Shown: positions 8,137 through 18,880, numbered from the stretch's first letter. The stretch: DNA of 46,146 nt from Nitratireductor luteus (GCF_026162365.1 NZ_JAOANW010000020.1:1-46146); one strand, 5' to 3'. Notes: a model not told the origin generated them from the letters alone. Numbers and translations: made by a program.

Positions 8137-9003
8137 TCAGGGATTGCAGCCGTTGCACTGACCCGGATCGGCCGTCGCCGCTTCGACGGGCCTTTCGATG
8201 CGATGGCCGCACCCCGCACATACAGATACTTCCGTCCGCAGCGCGATCGTGGGCTCGCCGCACCAGGCGCATGGCAACCCGGCGAGCCTTTCCGTAACAG
8301 CGAATCCCGGCTGCGCGCATTGCGGACAGGGGCTGCGATAGCGGCGCACGAGATCGATCGTCGCGCGCCTGATGGCACGCATGCGCGTGGGGTTGCGGTG
8401 CGCGCGCATGTCGGTTTCGACGTGCGCCGCGCCACACAGCGCGATCGCCTCGCCAACCGCCGCCGAGAGCTGCCCGAGCGTCCGAGCCTCCTTGTGGAGG
8501 TACCGGCCCGGAACCGGATTGCCGTCGGCGACACCGACGACGATCAGGCCTTGCCCGGGAAAGCCGATCCGCTGGGCGAAAGCCGCCGCCGCATCAACGG
8601 TTTCGACCGTCTGGTGAGCAAAGGTCGTCGACAGGTCAGCGTGGTGACCGATCAGCTCAAGACCGGAATCTCGGTCGAGAAGAACGACGATCTCGCGGCC
8701 GAGCGGCACGAAAGGAATGAAAGGGTGAGGTCCAAAGCTGCCCTCGCTGGCGGTGGCGACATGCGCCTCCGGATCGTGCTCGAAGGCGGCCTCGATCTTG
8801 GCGTGCGCCGCATCGAGCTGGGTGCCGGTCCGTTCGATCTCGCGGCTGAACGTGCCGAACCGGTCGGTGTCGAACCCGTCCGGCAAGACGACCCGGAGCC
8901 CGAGCCCGCCTTCGAGCAGCGGGCGAATGACCTGCTCCTTGCCATGCATGGTCGCCAGGACCGCGCGCTTGTTTGCGACGGAGAACGCTGATGGGACCGG
9001 CAT
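8137..9003 (-). CDS. DUF6671-like protein with C-terminal zinc ribbons
   Basis: A 288-aa soluble protein. The N-terminal part (about 15-215) resembles the DUF6671 family: AVLATMHGKEQVI, then FGTFSREIERTGTQLDAAHAKI, and EGSFGPHPFIPF. The C-terminal 70 residues carry four CxxC pairs (CPQC, CAWC, CAGC, CNGC), which look like two zinc-binding ribbons. The start ATG overlaps the stop of the CysD-like gene (ATGA), so translation is coupled. The function of the family is not known. Its position suggests a role with the CysD-like PP-loop protein or the Dab transporter. The family name is from memory. Confidence 0.75.
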   Translation of the reverse strand: MPVPSAFSVANKRAVLATMHGKEQVIRPLLEGGLGLRVVLPDGFDTDRFGTFSREIERTGTQLDAAHAKIEAAFEHDPEAHVATASEGSFGPHPFIPFVPLGREIVVLLDRDSGLELIGHHADLSTTFAHQTVETVDAAAAFAQRIGFPGQGLIVVGVADGNPVPGRYLHKEARTLGQLSAAVGEAIALCGAAHVETDMRAHRNPTRMRAIRRATIDLVRRYRSPCPQCAQPGFAVTERLAGLPCAWCGEPTIALRTEVSVCAGCGHRIERPVEAATADPGQCNGCNP

Positions 9004-9923
9004 CAGAAGTAGCCCTCCCGTTTCTGGCGTTCGAGCGATCCCGCGCCGTCCCGGTCGGACAGCCGGCCCTGGCGTTCCGAGGTCCCGGCGCTGAGGGTCT
9101 CGTGGACGACAGCAGCGAGGTTGGCGGCGTCGGACGCGATCGCGGCGGTGACAGGCCAGCAGCCGAGCGTGCGGAAGCGGACCGTCCGTGTCATCATACG
9201 CTCGCCGGGCCGCAGCGGCATGCGCGATAGCTCGTCCACCACGATCAGAGCGCCGTCGCGTTCGATCACCGGCCGCGGCTCCGCGAAATAGAGCGGCGCG
9301 AGCTCGATCCCGCGGGAGAGCGCGTAGGCCCAGATGTCCATCTCGGTCCAGTTCGATAGTGGGAAGACGCGCAGCGACTGTCCATTGCTCAGACGCGTGT
9401 TGAATATCCGCCAGAGTTCGGGACGTTGCTGGCGCGGGTCCCAGCCCTGCTGGTCGGTGCGCACCGAGAAGATGCGCTCCTTGGCCCGCGACTTCTCCTC
9501 GTCGCGGCGGGCGCCGCCGAAGACGATGTCATGCCTCCCGCGATCGAGCGACTGCTTCAGGGCGTCGATGCGCATGACGGTGGTGTATGCATCGCCGTGG
9601 TCGAAGGGGTTCAGGCCAGCCGCTCGGCCCTCCTCGTTGGCGTAGACCACGAGCTCGAAGCCGTGCCGCTCAGCGAAGGCGTCGCGGAAGGCAAGGAGCG
9701 AACGGAACTCCCATGTCGAGTCGACATGGAGGAGCGGAAACGGTGGCGGCGCGGGGTAGAAGGCGCGGAGCGCCAAGTGGGCGAGAACCGTCGAATCCTT
9801 GCCGGCCAAGAACAGCATGACCGGATTGCGTCCCTCGGCGACCCCCTCGCGCAGGATATGGATGGCCTCGGCCTCGAGCATGTCGAGATGCGAGAGCCGC
9901 GCCAATGCCTGCGGCGCCGTCAC
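9003..9923 (-). CDS. CysD-like PP-loop protein (ATP sulfurylase small-subunit homologue)
   Basis: A 306-aa homologue of CysD, the adenylyl-transferring subunit of sulfate adenylyltransferase. It is similar along its whole length (E. coli CysD is 302 aa). Conserved blocks include [11 protein letters not shown], the PP-loop GKDS at 41-44, [53 protein letters not shown] and TSERQGR. The residues before the PP-loop differ (FLAGKDS against YSIGKDS), and the TGWKF segment reads STWEF. No CysN GTPase subunit is in the window, although CysD normally needs it. The start is GTG at 9923, forming a GTGA overlap with the dabA stop. It may be a specialised paralogue serving this operon rather than sulfate assimilation. 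Confidence 0.85.
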   Translation of the reverse strand: MTAPQALARLSHLDMLEAEAIHILREGVAEGRNPVMLFLAGKDSTVLAHLALRAFYPAPPPFPLLHVDSTWEFRSLLAFRDAFAERHGFELVVYANEEGRAAGLNPFDHGDAYTTVMRIDALKQSLDRGRHDIVFGGARRDEEKSRAKERIFSVRTDQQGWDPRQQRPELWRIFNTRLSNGQSLRVFPLSNWTEMDIWAYALSRGIELAPLYFAEPRPVIERDGALIVVDELSRMPLRPGERMMTRTVRFRTLGCWPVTAAIASDAANLAAVVHETLSAGTSERQGRLSDRDGAGSLERQKREGYF

Positions 9924-12346
9924 GCGACCGCCTCCAGCTTGCGAACCCCGGACGAGGCGCCGATCGCGTCCCACTCCAGATCGCCCGCATAGCGGTAGGC
10001 GAGCCGGCCTTCCTCATCCATGGCGAAAAGATGAAGCCAGCGATTGTCGAAGAGGGCGCGCACGCCTTCATGCCGCTCGAGAATGTCGTTCATCGCCTCG
10101 CACGGCGCCTCTATGCAGACCGACAGGCGCAGCGGATCGTGCACATAGCGCTCGCCGTCGTGCGCTGATTGCCAGGGCAGGCCGGCGCGCAGCGGCCCTC
10201 CATTGCCCTCGACGACGCCGATGCCGCCGACGACATTGTGCAAGAGCTTGTTGCCCGATCCGAACGTCTTCGGCGCAACGGTCGAGCCGTAATATTGCAG
10301 GCTGATCCAACTCGCGACGACGACCGGCGCGGTCATGATCAACTCCAACACGCCGAAGCCGTTCGCGCTGTCCCGCTTCCAATCATAGTCGTGCAGAAAC
10401 GCGCGGCCTTCCAGGCTGCGGCCGGCCGTACGGATGCGCGGTGCCGCGATAAAGGCCTTGCAGCCGGCCAGCCCCCATTCGGGGCGCACCTCGGCCCAGT
10501 TGCGGGCCCGGCCAGCGATGTCGCCCCCATCCGCCATGCGCGGCAGGCGCAGCGCCCGCTCCCCGCGAGCCACCTTGCCGGCTGCTGTCAGCCACTGCCG
10601 GACCTTCCTGAGATCGGCCGCGTGGTCTTCTGAGGGCATGTCCAGATCATAGAGGCTCACGGTGTCCGTGGTCGTGTCGTGCAGCGCGCCGACAAAGAGC
10701 GTGTCCCCCGGAACAACGATGCCGCGCGCGCCGAGGCCTTTGCGCACATCCGCATCGTTCAGAAGCCGTGCCAGTAGTCGCGCGTTGACCTCACCTGAAT
10801 AGCCGCCGCAGGCCCCGCAATGCAGGCCGCTCGCATGCGGATTGTTGACCACGTTCGCGCCATGGCCGGCCAGCAGCACGATGCGTGCGAAACCGCCGGT
10901 GAGCGACATGGCGCGTAAGACAGTTTCCGCCGCACCGGTTCGCGTTTTGAGATCGAGTTCGGGATCGAAGCGTGGTGCGGGATCGTTCGGCACGGGCATC
11001 GAGTTCAGACCGAGCGCGTCGCGCACCAGCTTGCCGATATAGATCGGCCCCATCGCCTCGACGAAGGCGAAGGACGACACTGCGGCGAGCTTGAAGCGAC
11101 GCCAGGCCCGCTTGGCGCGCGCCTTGTAGCGCGCGGCAAGATCGTCGACCTTGCCCTGCTCGTCGCCGGCAGACGAGGTGACGGTCGGATTGAACAGAAC
11201 GGGAAGTCGCAACTCCTCGATGTCCGACGCGAAGCGCCTGTGCTTTGCGAAGACGCCGAAGAAGCCCGCGAACCCCAGCGTGCGGATCGACGGATTGACG
11301 GCTTCGAGCGCGCGACGAAATACTTCCGAACGGACATCGATGCAGAAGGCCGCCTGAAGCGCCGGGCGGTCGGTAGAGGCGCCCGGCGTGCCTTCTTCCG
11401 CCAACGTCTCGGCAAGCTGGCGCTGGGCGGCGCGTTCGGCCGCTTCCTGCAGGATCTCGTCGACGATGTCGTCCGCAGCCGGCGCGACAGGCACTTCGTG
11501 AGCCTGCCGTACATTGGCCCAATCGTCGCCGATTGCCGCTTCGTGCCGCGCGAACAGCGCCTCTTCCCAAAGCAGCCTGATCGCCAGCAAATCGGTGATC
11601 GTGCTGTCGTCGCGTCCGGTCAGTTCGGCGCGCCACAGCTCGTAGCGGGCGAATTGCGACCAGCCGCCGAGCGAGAGCAGGAGTTGATGGAAATAACTGT
11701 CGAGCGCGGCACTGCCCAGGCCAAGCCGTTCGACAGTGCGTGCGATCGCCTCGGTCGGGTTCTCGGGCGCGTCGGCGACGAAGGCGGCGAAGCCTTCGTG
11801 GCCCATGATCTCCGGCGTCAGGTCGTGGGTCGCATAGGCTCGCCAGGCGGCCCAGGCCGACTTTCCGCGCGGCGCGGCCCACAGCGCCTGCCCGCGATCG
11901 AAATAGCCGCCCGCCCAGGCGCCGATACGGTCGCCAATCGCCCCGGGCCAATCCGTGCCCCCGATCCTGGCGACAAGATCGGCGACCGTCGGCAGCGGTT
12001 TCGGCGCCGGCCGATCCTTCGACGCCGCCGCTTTCAGCTTCGCGACATCGGCCGGTCTGCCGGCATGGGGGGAGGCCTCGAGCGCCGCGGCGAGGTCGTC
12101 ATAGATGATCTCGCCGTCAGCGATGCGCTCACGATACCAACGCCTCGGCATCGTGACGGGACCAGCCCCGACGCGCCCCAGTCGAGCGCCGGTTTCGGCC
12201 AGTGTCTCCGTCGTCTGGCCGAGATAGGGATTGACCGCGACTGAGGACGCGAGCGGCCAGAGCGGCGGGATCTGCCGCGCGCCCGCGTCTGCCGCGGCCT
12301 GGAGCGTAGGGAGGTCGATGGATTTGCTCTTGGTGTCGATTGTCAT
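9920..12346 (-). CDS. dabA: DabA, inorganic carbon transporter cytoplasmic subunit (DUF2309)
   Basis: An 808-aa DUF2309 protein, the carbonic-anhydrase-like subunit of the DAB energy-coupled CO2/bicarbonate uptake system. The zinc ligands known from Halothiobacillus DabA are all in place: C335 and D337 in [11 protein letters not shown]495 in LLAGHGAN, and C510 in [16 protein letters not shown]. No membrane helices are expected; it sits on the membrane partner DabB, encoded 21 bases upstream. In the known model, CO2 entering is hydrated vectorially, driven by ion flow through DabB. The stop overlaps the GTG of the CysD-like gene. Length and motifs are typical, and I see no sign of damage. Confidence 0.93.
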   Translation of the reverse strand: MTIDTKSKSIDLPTLQAAADAGARQIPPLWPLASSVAVNPYLGQTTETLAETGARLGRVGAGPVTMPRRWYRERIADGEIIYDDLAAALEASPHAGRPADVAKLKAAASKDRPAPKPLPTVADLVARIGGTDWPGAIGDRIGAWAGGYFDRGQALWAAPRGKSAWAAWRAYATHDLTPEIMGHEGFAAFVADAPENPTEAIARTVERLGLGSAALDSYFHQLLLSLGGWSQFARYELWRAELTGRDDSTITDLLAIRLLWEEALFARHEAAIGDDWANVRQAHEVPVAPAADDIVDEILQEAAERAAQRQLAETLAEEGTPGASTDRPALQAAFCIDVRSEVFRRALEAVNPSIRTLGFAGFFGVFAKHRRFASDIEELRLPVLFNPTVTSSAGDEQGKVDDLAARYKARAKRAWRRFKLAAVSSFAFVEAMGPIYIGKLVRDALGLNSMPVPNDPAPRFDPELDLKTRTGAAETVLRAMSLTGGFARIVLLAGHGANVVNNPHASGLHCGACGGYSGEVNARLLARLLNDADVRKGLGARGIVVPGDTLFVGALHDTTTDTVSLYDLDMPSEDHAADLRKVRQWLTAAGKVARGERALRLPRMADGGDIAGRARNWAEVRPEWGLAGCKAFIAAPRIRTAGRSLEGRAFLHDYDWKRDSANGFGVLELIMTAPVVVASWISLQYYGSTVAPKTFGSGNKLLHNVVGGIGVVEGNGGPLRAGLPWQSAHDGERYVHDPLRLSVCIEAPCEAMNDILERHEGVRALFDNRWLHLFAMDEEGRLAYRYAGDLEWDAIGASSGVRKLEAVA

Positions 12347-12367
12347 GGGTACATCTTTTCTCTGGCG

Positions 12368-13927
12368 TCAGGACGGCCGGCGGACGGACCAGTTGCCGAC
12401 CAGTCGGTCGAAAACGGCGTTGGCGTAGAGGCCGTTGGACAGATGGACGCGCAGGCCCGCCGCCGCCGGGTGACCCGCCCAGAGCGGGAACATGGCCTGC
12501 GCCACGGCGACGACGCCGAAGCTGAACACGGCGAGCGTCAGGAGCGCCCATTCGAGCGGTCCGGGCGAGGGCGTCGCCGGCAGCGTTCCGGCGGTCAGCC
12601 ATTCGGCGCCGGTCTGCAAGGCGAAGTAACTGACCGAGGCGGCGACCGCGTAGAGCGCGGTGTACCGGGTCAACATGCGCGGCGCAGCATCCGCGAGGCC
12701 CTGCGCAAGCAGGTAGGCGACGCCGAAAATCAGGATGGCGCCGAGCGCGATGGCTTGGGGCGATTTGGCGTCGAACCCGAAGGCGAAACCGATGAGCGCA
12801 TAGATCGTCAGCGCCAAAGCGAAGGCGCGCATCACCGCCCGGCCGCTCGGAATCGCGATCGGACCCGGCCGGCGGATGGCCGCGACCAGATCGACCGCCG
12901 TGCCGGAAGAGAGGAAGGCGTGCGCCTTGTAGAGCGAATGCGCGACGATATGCAGAAGCGCCAGCGGGAACAGGGCCAGCCCACACTGCATAATCATGAA
13001 GCCCATTTGGGCGATGGTCGACCAGGCGAGCGAGTTCTTCACCGCGGACTGGGAGAGCATCGCGAGGCCGCCCAGGAGCGCCGTGAAGCCGCCGATCATG
13101 ACCAGTACCGCAAGCACGCCTGGTGCGAGCAGCATCACGTCGGCGAAGCGGATCAGCAGGAAGCCACCGCCATTGATGACGCCAGCATGCAGGAGCGCCG
13201 AGACCGGCGTCGGGGTCTCCATCACCTCGGTCAGCCAGCCATGGATCGGAAACTGGGCCGATTTGAGCATCGCGGCGAGCGCGAGCAGTCCGGCCGCCCA
13301 GATCACGCCGCCGGGCATGACCCCGTCATGCGCCGCGGCCAGAATGGTCGCGATGTCGCTCGTGCCGTAGCCGACGAAAAGCAGCGCAGCCGCGCCAATG
13401 AGCGCCGCGTCGCCGATTCGCGCGATTATGAACTGCTTGCGGGCCGCCCGGATGGCCTGGACGCGGTGGCCATAGAACAGCAGAAGCCGATGCAGACACA
13501 GGCCGGTCGCGATCCAGGCGGCAACGAAATGGGTCAGGTTGCCCGCCTGCACGAGCAGCAGCACCGCCGCCAGCGTCGTCGCCATCCAGCCGAGAAACGC
13601 GCCCTGACGCGCCTCGCCGTCGAGATAGGACGCCGAATACCGCAGGACGATCCAGCCGACGAACGCGACGAGGACCAGCATGGTCGCGCTGACCACGTCG
13701 ATCCGGGTCGAGAGACCGATGCCTGCCAACCCGAGAAGCGGCCCGGTGTGAGCCCCCTCCCACATCACAAGCGCCGCCGATCCGATCGCGGCGGTCAGCG
13801 CGGCGAGCGCCGCGCCTTCGGTGAGCTTCGGGACGAGCGGCGGACGCCGGCCGGCGTTCAGGAATGCGGCGACCGCGGCCAAAAGCAAGACCGCGGGCGC
13901 GATCAAGGGGATGAAAACATACGGCAT
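12368..13927 (-). CDS. dabB: DabB, NuoL/MrpA-like membrane subunit of the DAB carbon uptake system
   Basis: A 519-aa polytopic membrane protein of the proton-conducting NADH dehydrogenase (NuoL/MrpA) family with about 13 hydrophobic segments. Family motifs are seen: LKSAQFPIHGWLTEVMETPT, PVSALLHAGVINGGGFLLIR, and HIVAHSLYKAHAFLSSGTAVD. Conserved lysines and histidines of the ion path (K in LKSAQFP, H in LLHAG, K in SLYKAHAF) are retained. It is shorter than true NuoL and is followed by DUF2309 dabA, which separates it from complex I subunits. It is first in the five-gene operon, and the divergent LysR gene suggests controlled expression. Confidence 0.93.
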   Translation of the reverse strand: MPYVFIPLIAPAVLLLAAVAAFLNAGRRPPLVPKLTEGAALAALTAAIGSAALVMWEGAHTGPLLGLAGIGLSTRIDVVSATMLVLVAFVGWIVLRYSASYLDGEARQGAFLGWMATTLAAVLLLVQAGNLTHFVAAWIATGLCLHRLLLFYGHRVQAIRAARKQFIIARIGDAALIGAAALLFVGYGTSDIATILAAAHDGVMPGGVIWAAGLLALAAMLKSAQFPIHGWLTEVMETPTPVSALLHAGVINGGGFLLIRFADVMLLAPGVLAVLVMIGGFTALLGGLAMLSQSAVKNSLAWSTIAQMGFMIMQCGLALFPLALLHIVAHSLYKAHAFLSSGTAVDLVAAIRRPGPIAIPSGRAVMRAFALALTIYALIGFAFGFDAKSPQAIALGAILIFGVAYLLAQGLADAAPRMLTRYTALYAVAASVSYFALQTGAEWLTAGTLPATPSPGPLEWALLTLAVFSFGVVAVAQAMFPLWAGHPAAAGLRVHLSNGLYANAVFDRLVGNWSVRRPS

Positions 13928-14025
13928 GAGCGGGTCGTTTCCGATGCGGTTGAGAACGACACCACTTGTAAGCAGCGCCCAAACTCAAGAAAAATACATT
14001 GTTCTGGGCTTATCATTCTGTTTAA
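13928..14025. promoter_or_regulatory. Divergent promoter region between dabB and the LysR gene
   Basis: This 98-base AT-richer region separates divergent starts, the usual arrangement for LysR regulators and their targets. It includes the AT-rich stretch 13985-14025. Several T-N11-A dyads can be drawn, so I do not single one out. No FixK-type TTGA-N6-TCAA box is present, so this operon is probably outside the oxygen regulon. Confidence 0.5.
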
Positions 14026-14931
14026 GTGAACGACATGGCCGAGTTGAACTTCCACCATCTGCGCTATTTCCACACGGTGGCGCATGAGGGGAACCTGACC
14101 CGCGCGGCGCAGCGGTTGAACGTGTCGCAGTCCGCGGTCTCGTCCCAAATCCGGCAGCTTGAGGAACGACTGGGTCAATCGTTGTTTGAGCGACGCGGTC
14201 GAACCCTGGTCCTCACTGAAGCGGGCCGCATAGCGCTCGATCACGCGGACGCCATCTTCGCCGCCGGCGACGAGCTCCTGAACACGCTAGGCGAACGACC
14301 ATCGGGCCGACGGCAGGTCCTTCGGGTCGGGTCACTCGCGACACTCTCCAGAAACTTCCAGATCGGCTTCCTGCGTCCGCTGCTCGGTCGCGACGATGTC
14401 GAGATCGTCATCCGCTCGGGTGCGCTCGGCGATCTGCTCCAGAATCTCGAGACGCAGAGGCTCGACGTGGTCCTCGCCAACATATCGCCGCCGCGCGACG
14501 CTGCGACCCCGTGGATATCCCACGCAATCGCCGAGCAGCCGGTGAGCCTCATCGGGATCCCCGAACGGATCGGCGAGGGTGCGACGTTCAGGGACCTCCT
14601 TGCCCGTGAACCGCTCATCCTGCCGACTGTCGAAAGCAGCATCCGGTCCGGTATCGACGCGTTGTTCGACCGCCTCAACATCCGCCCTCGCATCGCCGCG
14701 GAGATAGACGACATGGCAATGATCCGCCTTCTCGCCCGCGAGGGCGTTGGACTCGCCGTCGTGCCCCCGATCGTGGTGAAGGACGAACTCGCGAGCGGAC
14801 GGCTCGTCGAGGTCGACCGGTTTCCTCAGCTCAGCGAAACCTTCTACGCGGTCACGCTGTCGCGGCGATTCCCGAATCCTCTATTGCGGGAGCTGATCGA
14901 TGGCGGGAGTGACCGGCCGGAGCGGCACTGA
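14026..14931 (+). CDS. LysR-family regulator, NhaR-like
   Basis: Predicted 301-aa LysR-type regulator. The N-terminal winged helix is clear (LNFHHLRYFHTVAHEGNLTR, then AAQRLNVSQSAVSSQIRQLE), followed by a substrate-binding domain to the end. The HHLRYF opening and the segment DDMAMIRLLAREGVGLAVVP resemble NhaR-type regulators, which respond to sodium or pH, more than CbbR. The start may be GTG 14026 or ATG 14035; they differ by three residues. It is divergent from dabB, so control of inorganic carbon uptake is the natural inference. A link to ion or pH status would suit an ion-coupled DabB. Confidence 0.85.
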   Translation: MNDMAELNFHHLRYFHTVAHEGNLTRAAQRLNVSQSAVSSQIRQLEERLGQSLFERRGRTLVLTEAGRIALDHADAIFAAGDELLNTLGERPSGRRQVLRVGSLATLSRNFQIGFLRPLLGRDDVEIVIRSGALGDLLQNLETQRLDVVLANISPPRDAATPWISHAIAEQPVSLIGIPERIGEGATFRDLLAREPLILPTVESSIRSGIDALFDRLNIRPRIAAEIDDMAMIRLLAREGVGLAVVPPIVVKDELASGRLVEVDRFPQLSETFYAVTLSRRFPNPLLRELIDGGSDRPERH

Positions 14932-15015
14932 GCGACTGAAATAGTCGTAGTTTACAAAACCGTCCGACGATTGGTTATGAGAAGTGCCGGTTCTTGATTC
15001 GAAAGGGGAATCGGC

Positions 15016-15544
15016 ATGTCTCAAAGCCACTATATCGGGCTGGATGTCTCGGCCCGCACCGTCAATCTTTGCGTCGTCGATCACGATGGCCACGTGGTGC
15101 ACGAACGAAAGCTCTCTTCCGATCCGGAGGAGATCGCGCAGCATATCTTATCACTTCGGTTCCCGATTGTTCGTGTCGGTCTCGAGGCCGGAATGTTGTC
15201 GCAGCATATCTATGGGCGGTTGGCGGAAGCCAATATTCCTGTTGTCTGTGTCGAGACCCGGCATATGAAGGCGGCGCTCGCTGCGCAGCTCAACAAGATC
15301 GACCGGCACGATGCGCGCGGAATTGCCCAGATGATGGGCGTCGGTCTGTTCAAGCCAGTTCACGTCAAGACGCCGAACAGTCAGCGCCTGCGCACGATCC
15401 TCACCGCACGCCAACTTCTGCGGAACAAGCTCCAGGACGTCGAGAACGAAATCCGCGGCCTCATCCGCAACTTCGGCTATCACCTCGGCAAGGTGACGGC
15501 GCGCGACTTCGAGCCTCGGGTGCGCAATCTGACTGCCGACACAG
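15016..15544 (+). pseudogene. IS110-family transposase, 3'-truncated
   Basis: The first about 176 codons of an IS110-family DEDD transposase: YIGLDVSARTVNLCVVDHDG with the first catalytic D, VGLEAGMLSQHIYGRL with E, and NKIDRHDARGIAQMM with the later acidic pair. A ribosome-binding AAAGGGGAA lies upstream of the ATG at 15016. The frame is cut at about 15544, where the terminal repeats of an IS21-family element start, so the C-terminal Tnp_IS116/110 domain is lost. The few codons that continue to a stop at 15567 are IS21 sequence. Confidence 0.85.
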
Positions 15545-15594
15545 TGTTGATTTTCGCTGAGAGCTGACCCGGGATTTTCGCCGAGAAGTGACCC
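15545..15594. repeat. IS21-family end with tandem terminal repeats
   Basis: The boundary begins with TGTTG at 15545. Two near-identical 21-base repeats follow at 15550-15570 and 15574-15594, each starting ATTTTCGC and ending TGACCC. Multiple short terminal repeats are typical of IS21-family ends. It lies downstream of istB, as expected for the element's right end, and interrupts the IS110 transposase gene. Confidence 0.8.
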
Positions 15595-15616
15595 GCTTTG
15601 ATGTATGGTTTGGGTC

Positions 15617-16411
15617 TCAGGTTTTGGTCAAGGGGGCGGCTTTCTCCTTCCTTTTGGTTGTGGCCTGGGCGGAACTGTTTTTGAAGCGGAAGCTGTCGTT
15701 TCCAGTCTCCAGGATGTGGCAGTGATGGGTCAGCCGATCGAGCAGCGCGGTTGTCATCTTGGCGTCGCCAAAGACGGTAGCCCACTCGCTGAAGCTGAGA
15801 TTGGTGGTGATGACGACGCTGGTGCGCTCATAGAGCGTGCTTAGCAGATGGAACAGCAGCGCCCCGCCTGATGCGCTGAAGGGCAGGTATCCAAGCTCGT
15901 CGAGGATGACGAGATCGGAATGGGCAAGCCGATTGGCGATCTGGCCGGCTTTGCCCTGGGCCTTCTCCTGCTCGAGCACGTTGACGAGCTCGACGGTGGA
16001 GAAGAAGCGGACTCGTTTGCGATGATGCTCGACCGCCTGCACGCCGAGAGCTGTAGCGATGTGGGTCTTTCCGGTGCCTGGACCTCCGACAAGCACGACG
16101 TTGTTGGCATCCTCCATGAACTCGCAGCGATGGAGCTGGCGCACGAGGGCTTCGTTGACCTCGCTGCTGGCGAAGTCGAAGCCGGCCAGGTCACGGTAGA
16201 CGGGGAAGCGGGCTGCCTTGAGCCGATAAGCGGTGGATCTGACCTCCCGTTCTGCCGTCTCGGCCTTCAGCAGTTGCGACAGGATCGGGATGGCGGCCTC
16301 AAAGGCAGGGGCAGCCTGTTCGGTGAGTTCGGCGACGGCCTGCGCCATGCCATGCATCTTCAGGCTTCTGAGCATGATGACGATGGCGCCGCTGGCGGGG
16401 TCATGACGCAT
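15617..16411 (-). CDS. istB: IstB, IS21-family helper ATPase
   Basis: A 264-aa AAA+ ATPase that assists the IstA transposase of IS21-type elements. Walker [10 protein letters not shown] and Walker [13 protein letters not shown] are intact, followed by sensor segment [12 protein letters not shown] start at the ATG at 16411 because a GGGAGGT ribosome-binding site lies just upstream; longer in-frame starts lack one. The C-terminal tail is Lys/Thr-rich. Its partner istA should lie upstream on the same strand, but that position is taken by a large palindrome and another IS21 fragment on the opposite strand. The element is therefore incomplete. Confidence 0.9.
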   Translation of the reverse strand: MRHDPASGAIVIMLRSLKMHGMAQAVAELTEQAAPAFEAAIPILSQLLKAETAEREVRSTAYRLKAARFPVYRDLAGFDFASSEVNEALVRQLHRCEFMEDANNVVLVGGPGTGKTHIATALGVQAVEHHRKRVRFFSTVELVNVLEQEKAQGKAGQIANRLAHSDLVILDELGYLPFSASGGALLFHLLSTLYERTSVVITTNLSFSEWATVFGDAKMTTALLDRLTHHCHILETGNDSFRFKNSSAQATTKRKEKAAPLTKT

Positions 16412-16474
16412 GGCGCACCTCCCTTGCGGCGCGGCAATCAAGGTGAGACGGAGCGTCAATCAAGATGAGACTCG

Positions 16475-17315
<841 letters not shown>

Positions 17316-17341
17316 TAGGAACCAAAGCGATGGAGGCATCC

Positions 17342-18355
17342 ATGTCAGAGATTACCATATTGGCGATTGATCTTGCCAAAGGCAGTTTTCAGGTCTGCGG
17401 TGTCAGGGCTGACGGCGCTGTTGTTTTCAACAAGTCAGTGTCGCGGCGACGGCTTTACCAGCTGCTCTCGGAACAGAACCGCTGCATCGTGGTGATGGAA
17501 GCGTGTGCGACGTCCCATCACTGGGGGCGCGTTGCCCAGTCACATGGACATGAGGTGCGTTTGATCCCGGCAGCCTATGTGAAGCCGTTCGTAAAGCGAC
17601 AGAAGAATGACCGGGCAGACGCCGAGGCGATCGCCGAAGCCGCATCCCGTCCCAGCATGCGTTTTGTTGCGGTGAAGAGCGCTGAGAAACAGGCGCGCGC
17701 AGTGGCCTTCAGGACGCATCAGTGCTTTGTTCGGCAGCGAACGCAGTTGATCAATGCGCTCAGGGGTCACTTGGCTGAATTTGGCGTGATAGCTCCCAAA
17801 GGTCCGGCAAGCCTGAAGCTTTTGGAACAGGCTCTGGCCGACCTCAAAAACGATCTGCCTGGCCCTGTGCGCGAGATGGGCGCTCTCTACCTGAGACAGA
17901 TCCGTGAGCTGACCGAAGTCGTTGAACAACTGGCCGATGATCTCGAAAGCGCATCCAAGACAGATGAGGAACTGCGGCGCCTGTGCACCGTGCCCGGGAT
18001 CGGTCCGGTGACCGCCGGCGCGATTGCTGCCTTCGCTCCGGAGCTTGAGACATTCGAGAGCGGGCGAAACTTTGCCGCCTGGCTGGGCCTGGTCCCTCGA
18101 CAGAGATCGACTGGAGGCAAAGCCCGACTTGGGGCCGTAAGCAAGATGGGTCAGTGCGACATTCGCAAACTGTTGATCGTTGGAGCCATGAGCGTGATCC
18201 GATGGGTCGTGCGCAAAGGCGGCAGCACAAATCGCTGGCTGGCAAATCTCGTTGCGCGCAAGCCGAGGATGGTGGCGGCAGTCGCATTGGCCAACAAAAT
18301 GGCGCGCATGATTTGGGCCATGACCACAAAAGGAGAGAATTACAGAATGGCGTGA
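17342..18355 (+). CDS. IS110-family (IS1111 group) transposase
   Basis: A 337-aa apparently intact transposase. The N-terminal DEDD RuvC-like domain shows ILAIDLAKGSFQVCG (D), VVMEACATSHHWGR (E), and KNDRADAEAIAEAA (DD). The C-terminal Tnp_IS116/110/902 domain shows LCTVPGIGPVTAGAIAA, FAAWLGLVPRQRSTGGK (with the conserved Ser) and LGAVSKMGQCDIRKLL. I start at the ATG at 17342, six bases after a GGAGG site. The enzyme class recombines DNA guided by an RNA made from the element's non-coding end. Confidence 0.92.
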   Translation: MSEITILAIDLAKGSFQVCGVRADGAVVFNKSVSRRRLYQLLSEQNRCIVVMEACATSHHWGRVAQSHGHEVRLIPAAYVKPFVKRQKNDRADAEAIAEAASRPSMRFVAVKSAEKQARAVAFRTHQCFVRQRTQLINALRGHLAEFGVIAPKGPASLKLLEQALADLKNDLPGPVREMGALYLRQIRELTEVVEQLADDLESASKTDEELRRLCTVPGIGPVTAGAIAAFAPELETFESGRNFAAWLGLVPRQRSTGGKARLGAVSKMGQCDIRKLLIVGAMSVIRWVVRKGGSTNRWLANLVARKPRMVAAVALANKMARMIWAMTTKGENYRMA

Positions 18356-18630
18356 CCCCGGTCTGCGACGACAGGGGAAACGGCATGGCCGCAAGGCCAG
18401 GGCAAGGTGATCGACCGACGGAGTAAGCGACACGGACTTCAAAGTTCAAGGCGAGGACACCCAGTCCCGGGGCTCGAGCGTTATAGCTCTCTGAACCGAT
18501 GTGGGCCTTGCCTTCCGAACAGCATACCGGCCCGTGGCGTCAGACATGCCACTAGCGAGGCCTGACACACGACCGATTGAAGCCCTGCCGAAACGTCGAA
18601 AAATCAGCTTGCAAAACCGGGGGCACGCTG
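18356..18630 (+). ncRNA. Candidate bridge (seek) RNA region of the IS1111-type element
   Basis: The non-coding 3' end of the element. IS1111-group elements are known to encode a structured guide RNA here that pairs with target and donor DNA. In this copy a stem with a GCAA tetraloop is visible (TGGCC-GCAA-GGCCA, 18386-18399), and a possible GGGCC/GGCCC pairing lies near 18508-18536. Boundaries and guide loops cannot be assigned by eye. The call rests on family knowledge plus position. Confidence 0.4.
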
Positions 18631-18880
18631 ATGGCCACGAGCGGAGCGAGCTTTAGTTTCACCTCCCTGCCTCGCGTTATCCGTGCAAGGATTAAAGTCA
18701 CAGTGGCGCTACGGCCGTTCCTCTCTCACCGAGAGTGCACTATCGTTTGCGATGTATGCGTGAGACGTAGCTGTCCCGCTGTCTGTTCAGACCGGCGGCA
18801 GGTTTGATACTGAACTCGTTGTGGCTTGGCGCAAAGAATGAATACGGTTGAACGCGCAGGCTGACAGAACTCGCGCCCCT
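18631..18880. other. Intergenic stretch between IS1111 element and ATPase gene
   Basis: No gene or clear regulatory feature is recognised. A continuation of the interrupted istA gene was looked for and not found, so the IS1111 right flank is unrelated to its left flank. Confidence 0.35.

Noticed and set aside
12443-14029. Very long open frame on the plus strand opposite dabB
   Set aside because: The translation is Arg/Gln/Asp-rich low-complexity sequence, typical of the complementary strand of a GC-rich membrane protein gene, while dabB on the other strand is a clear family member.
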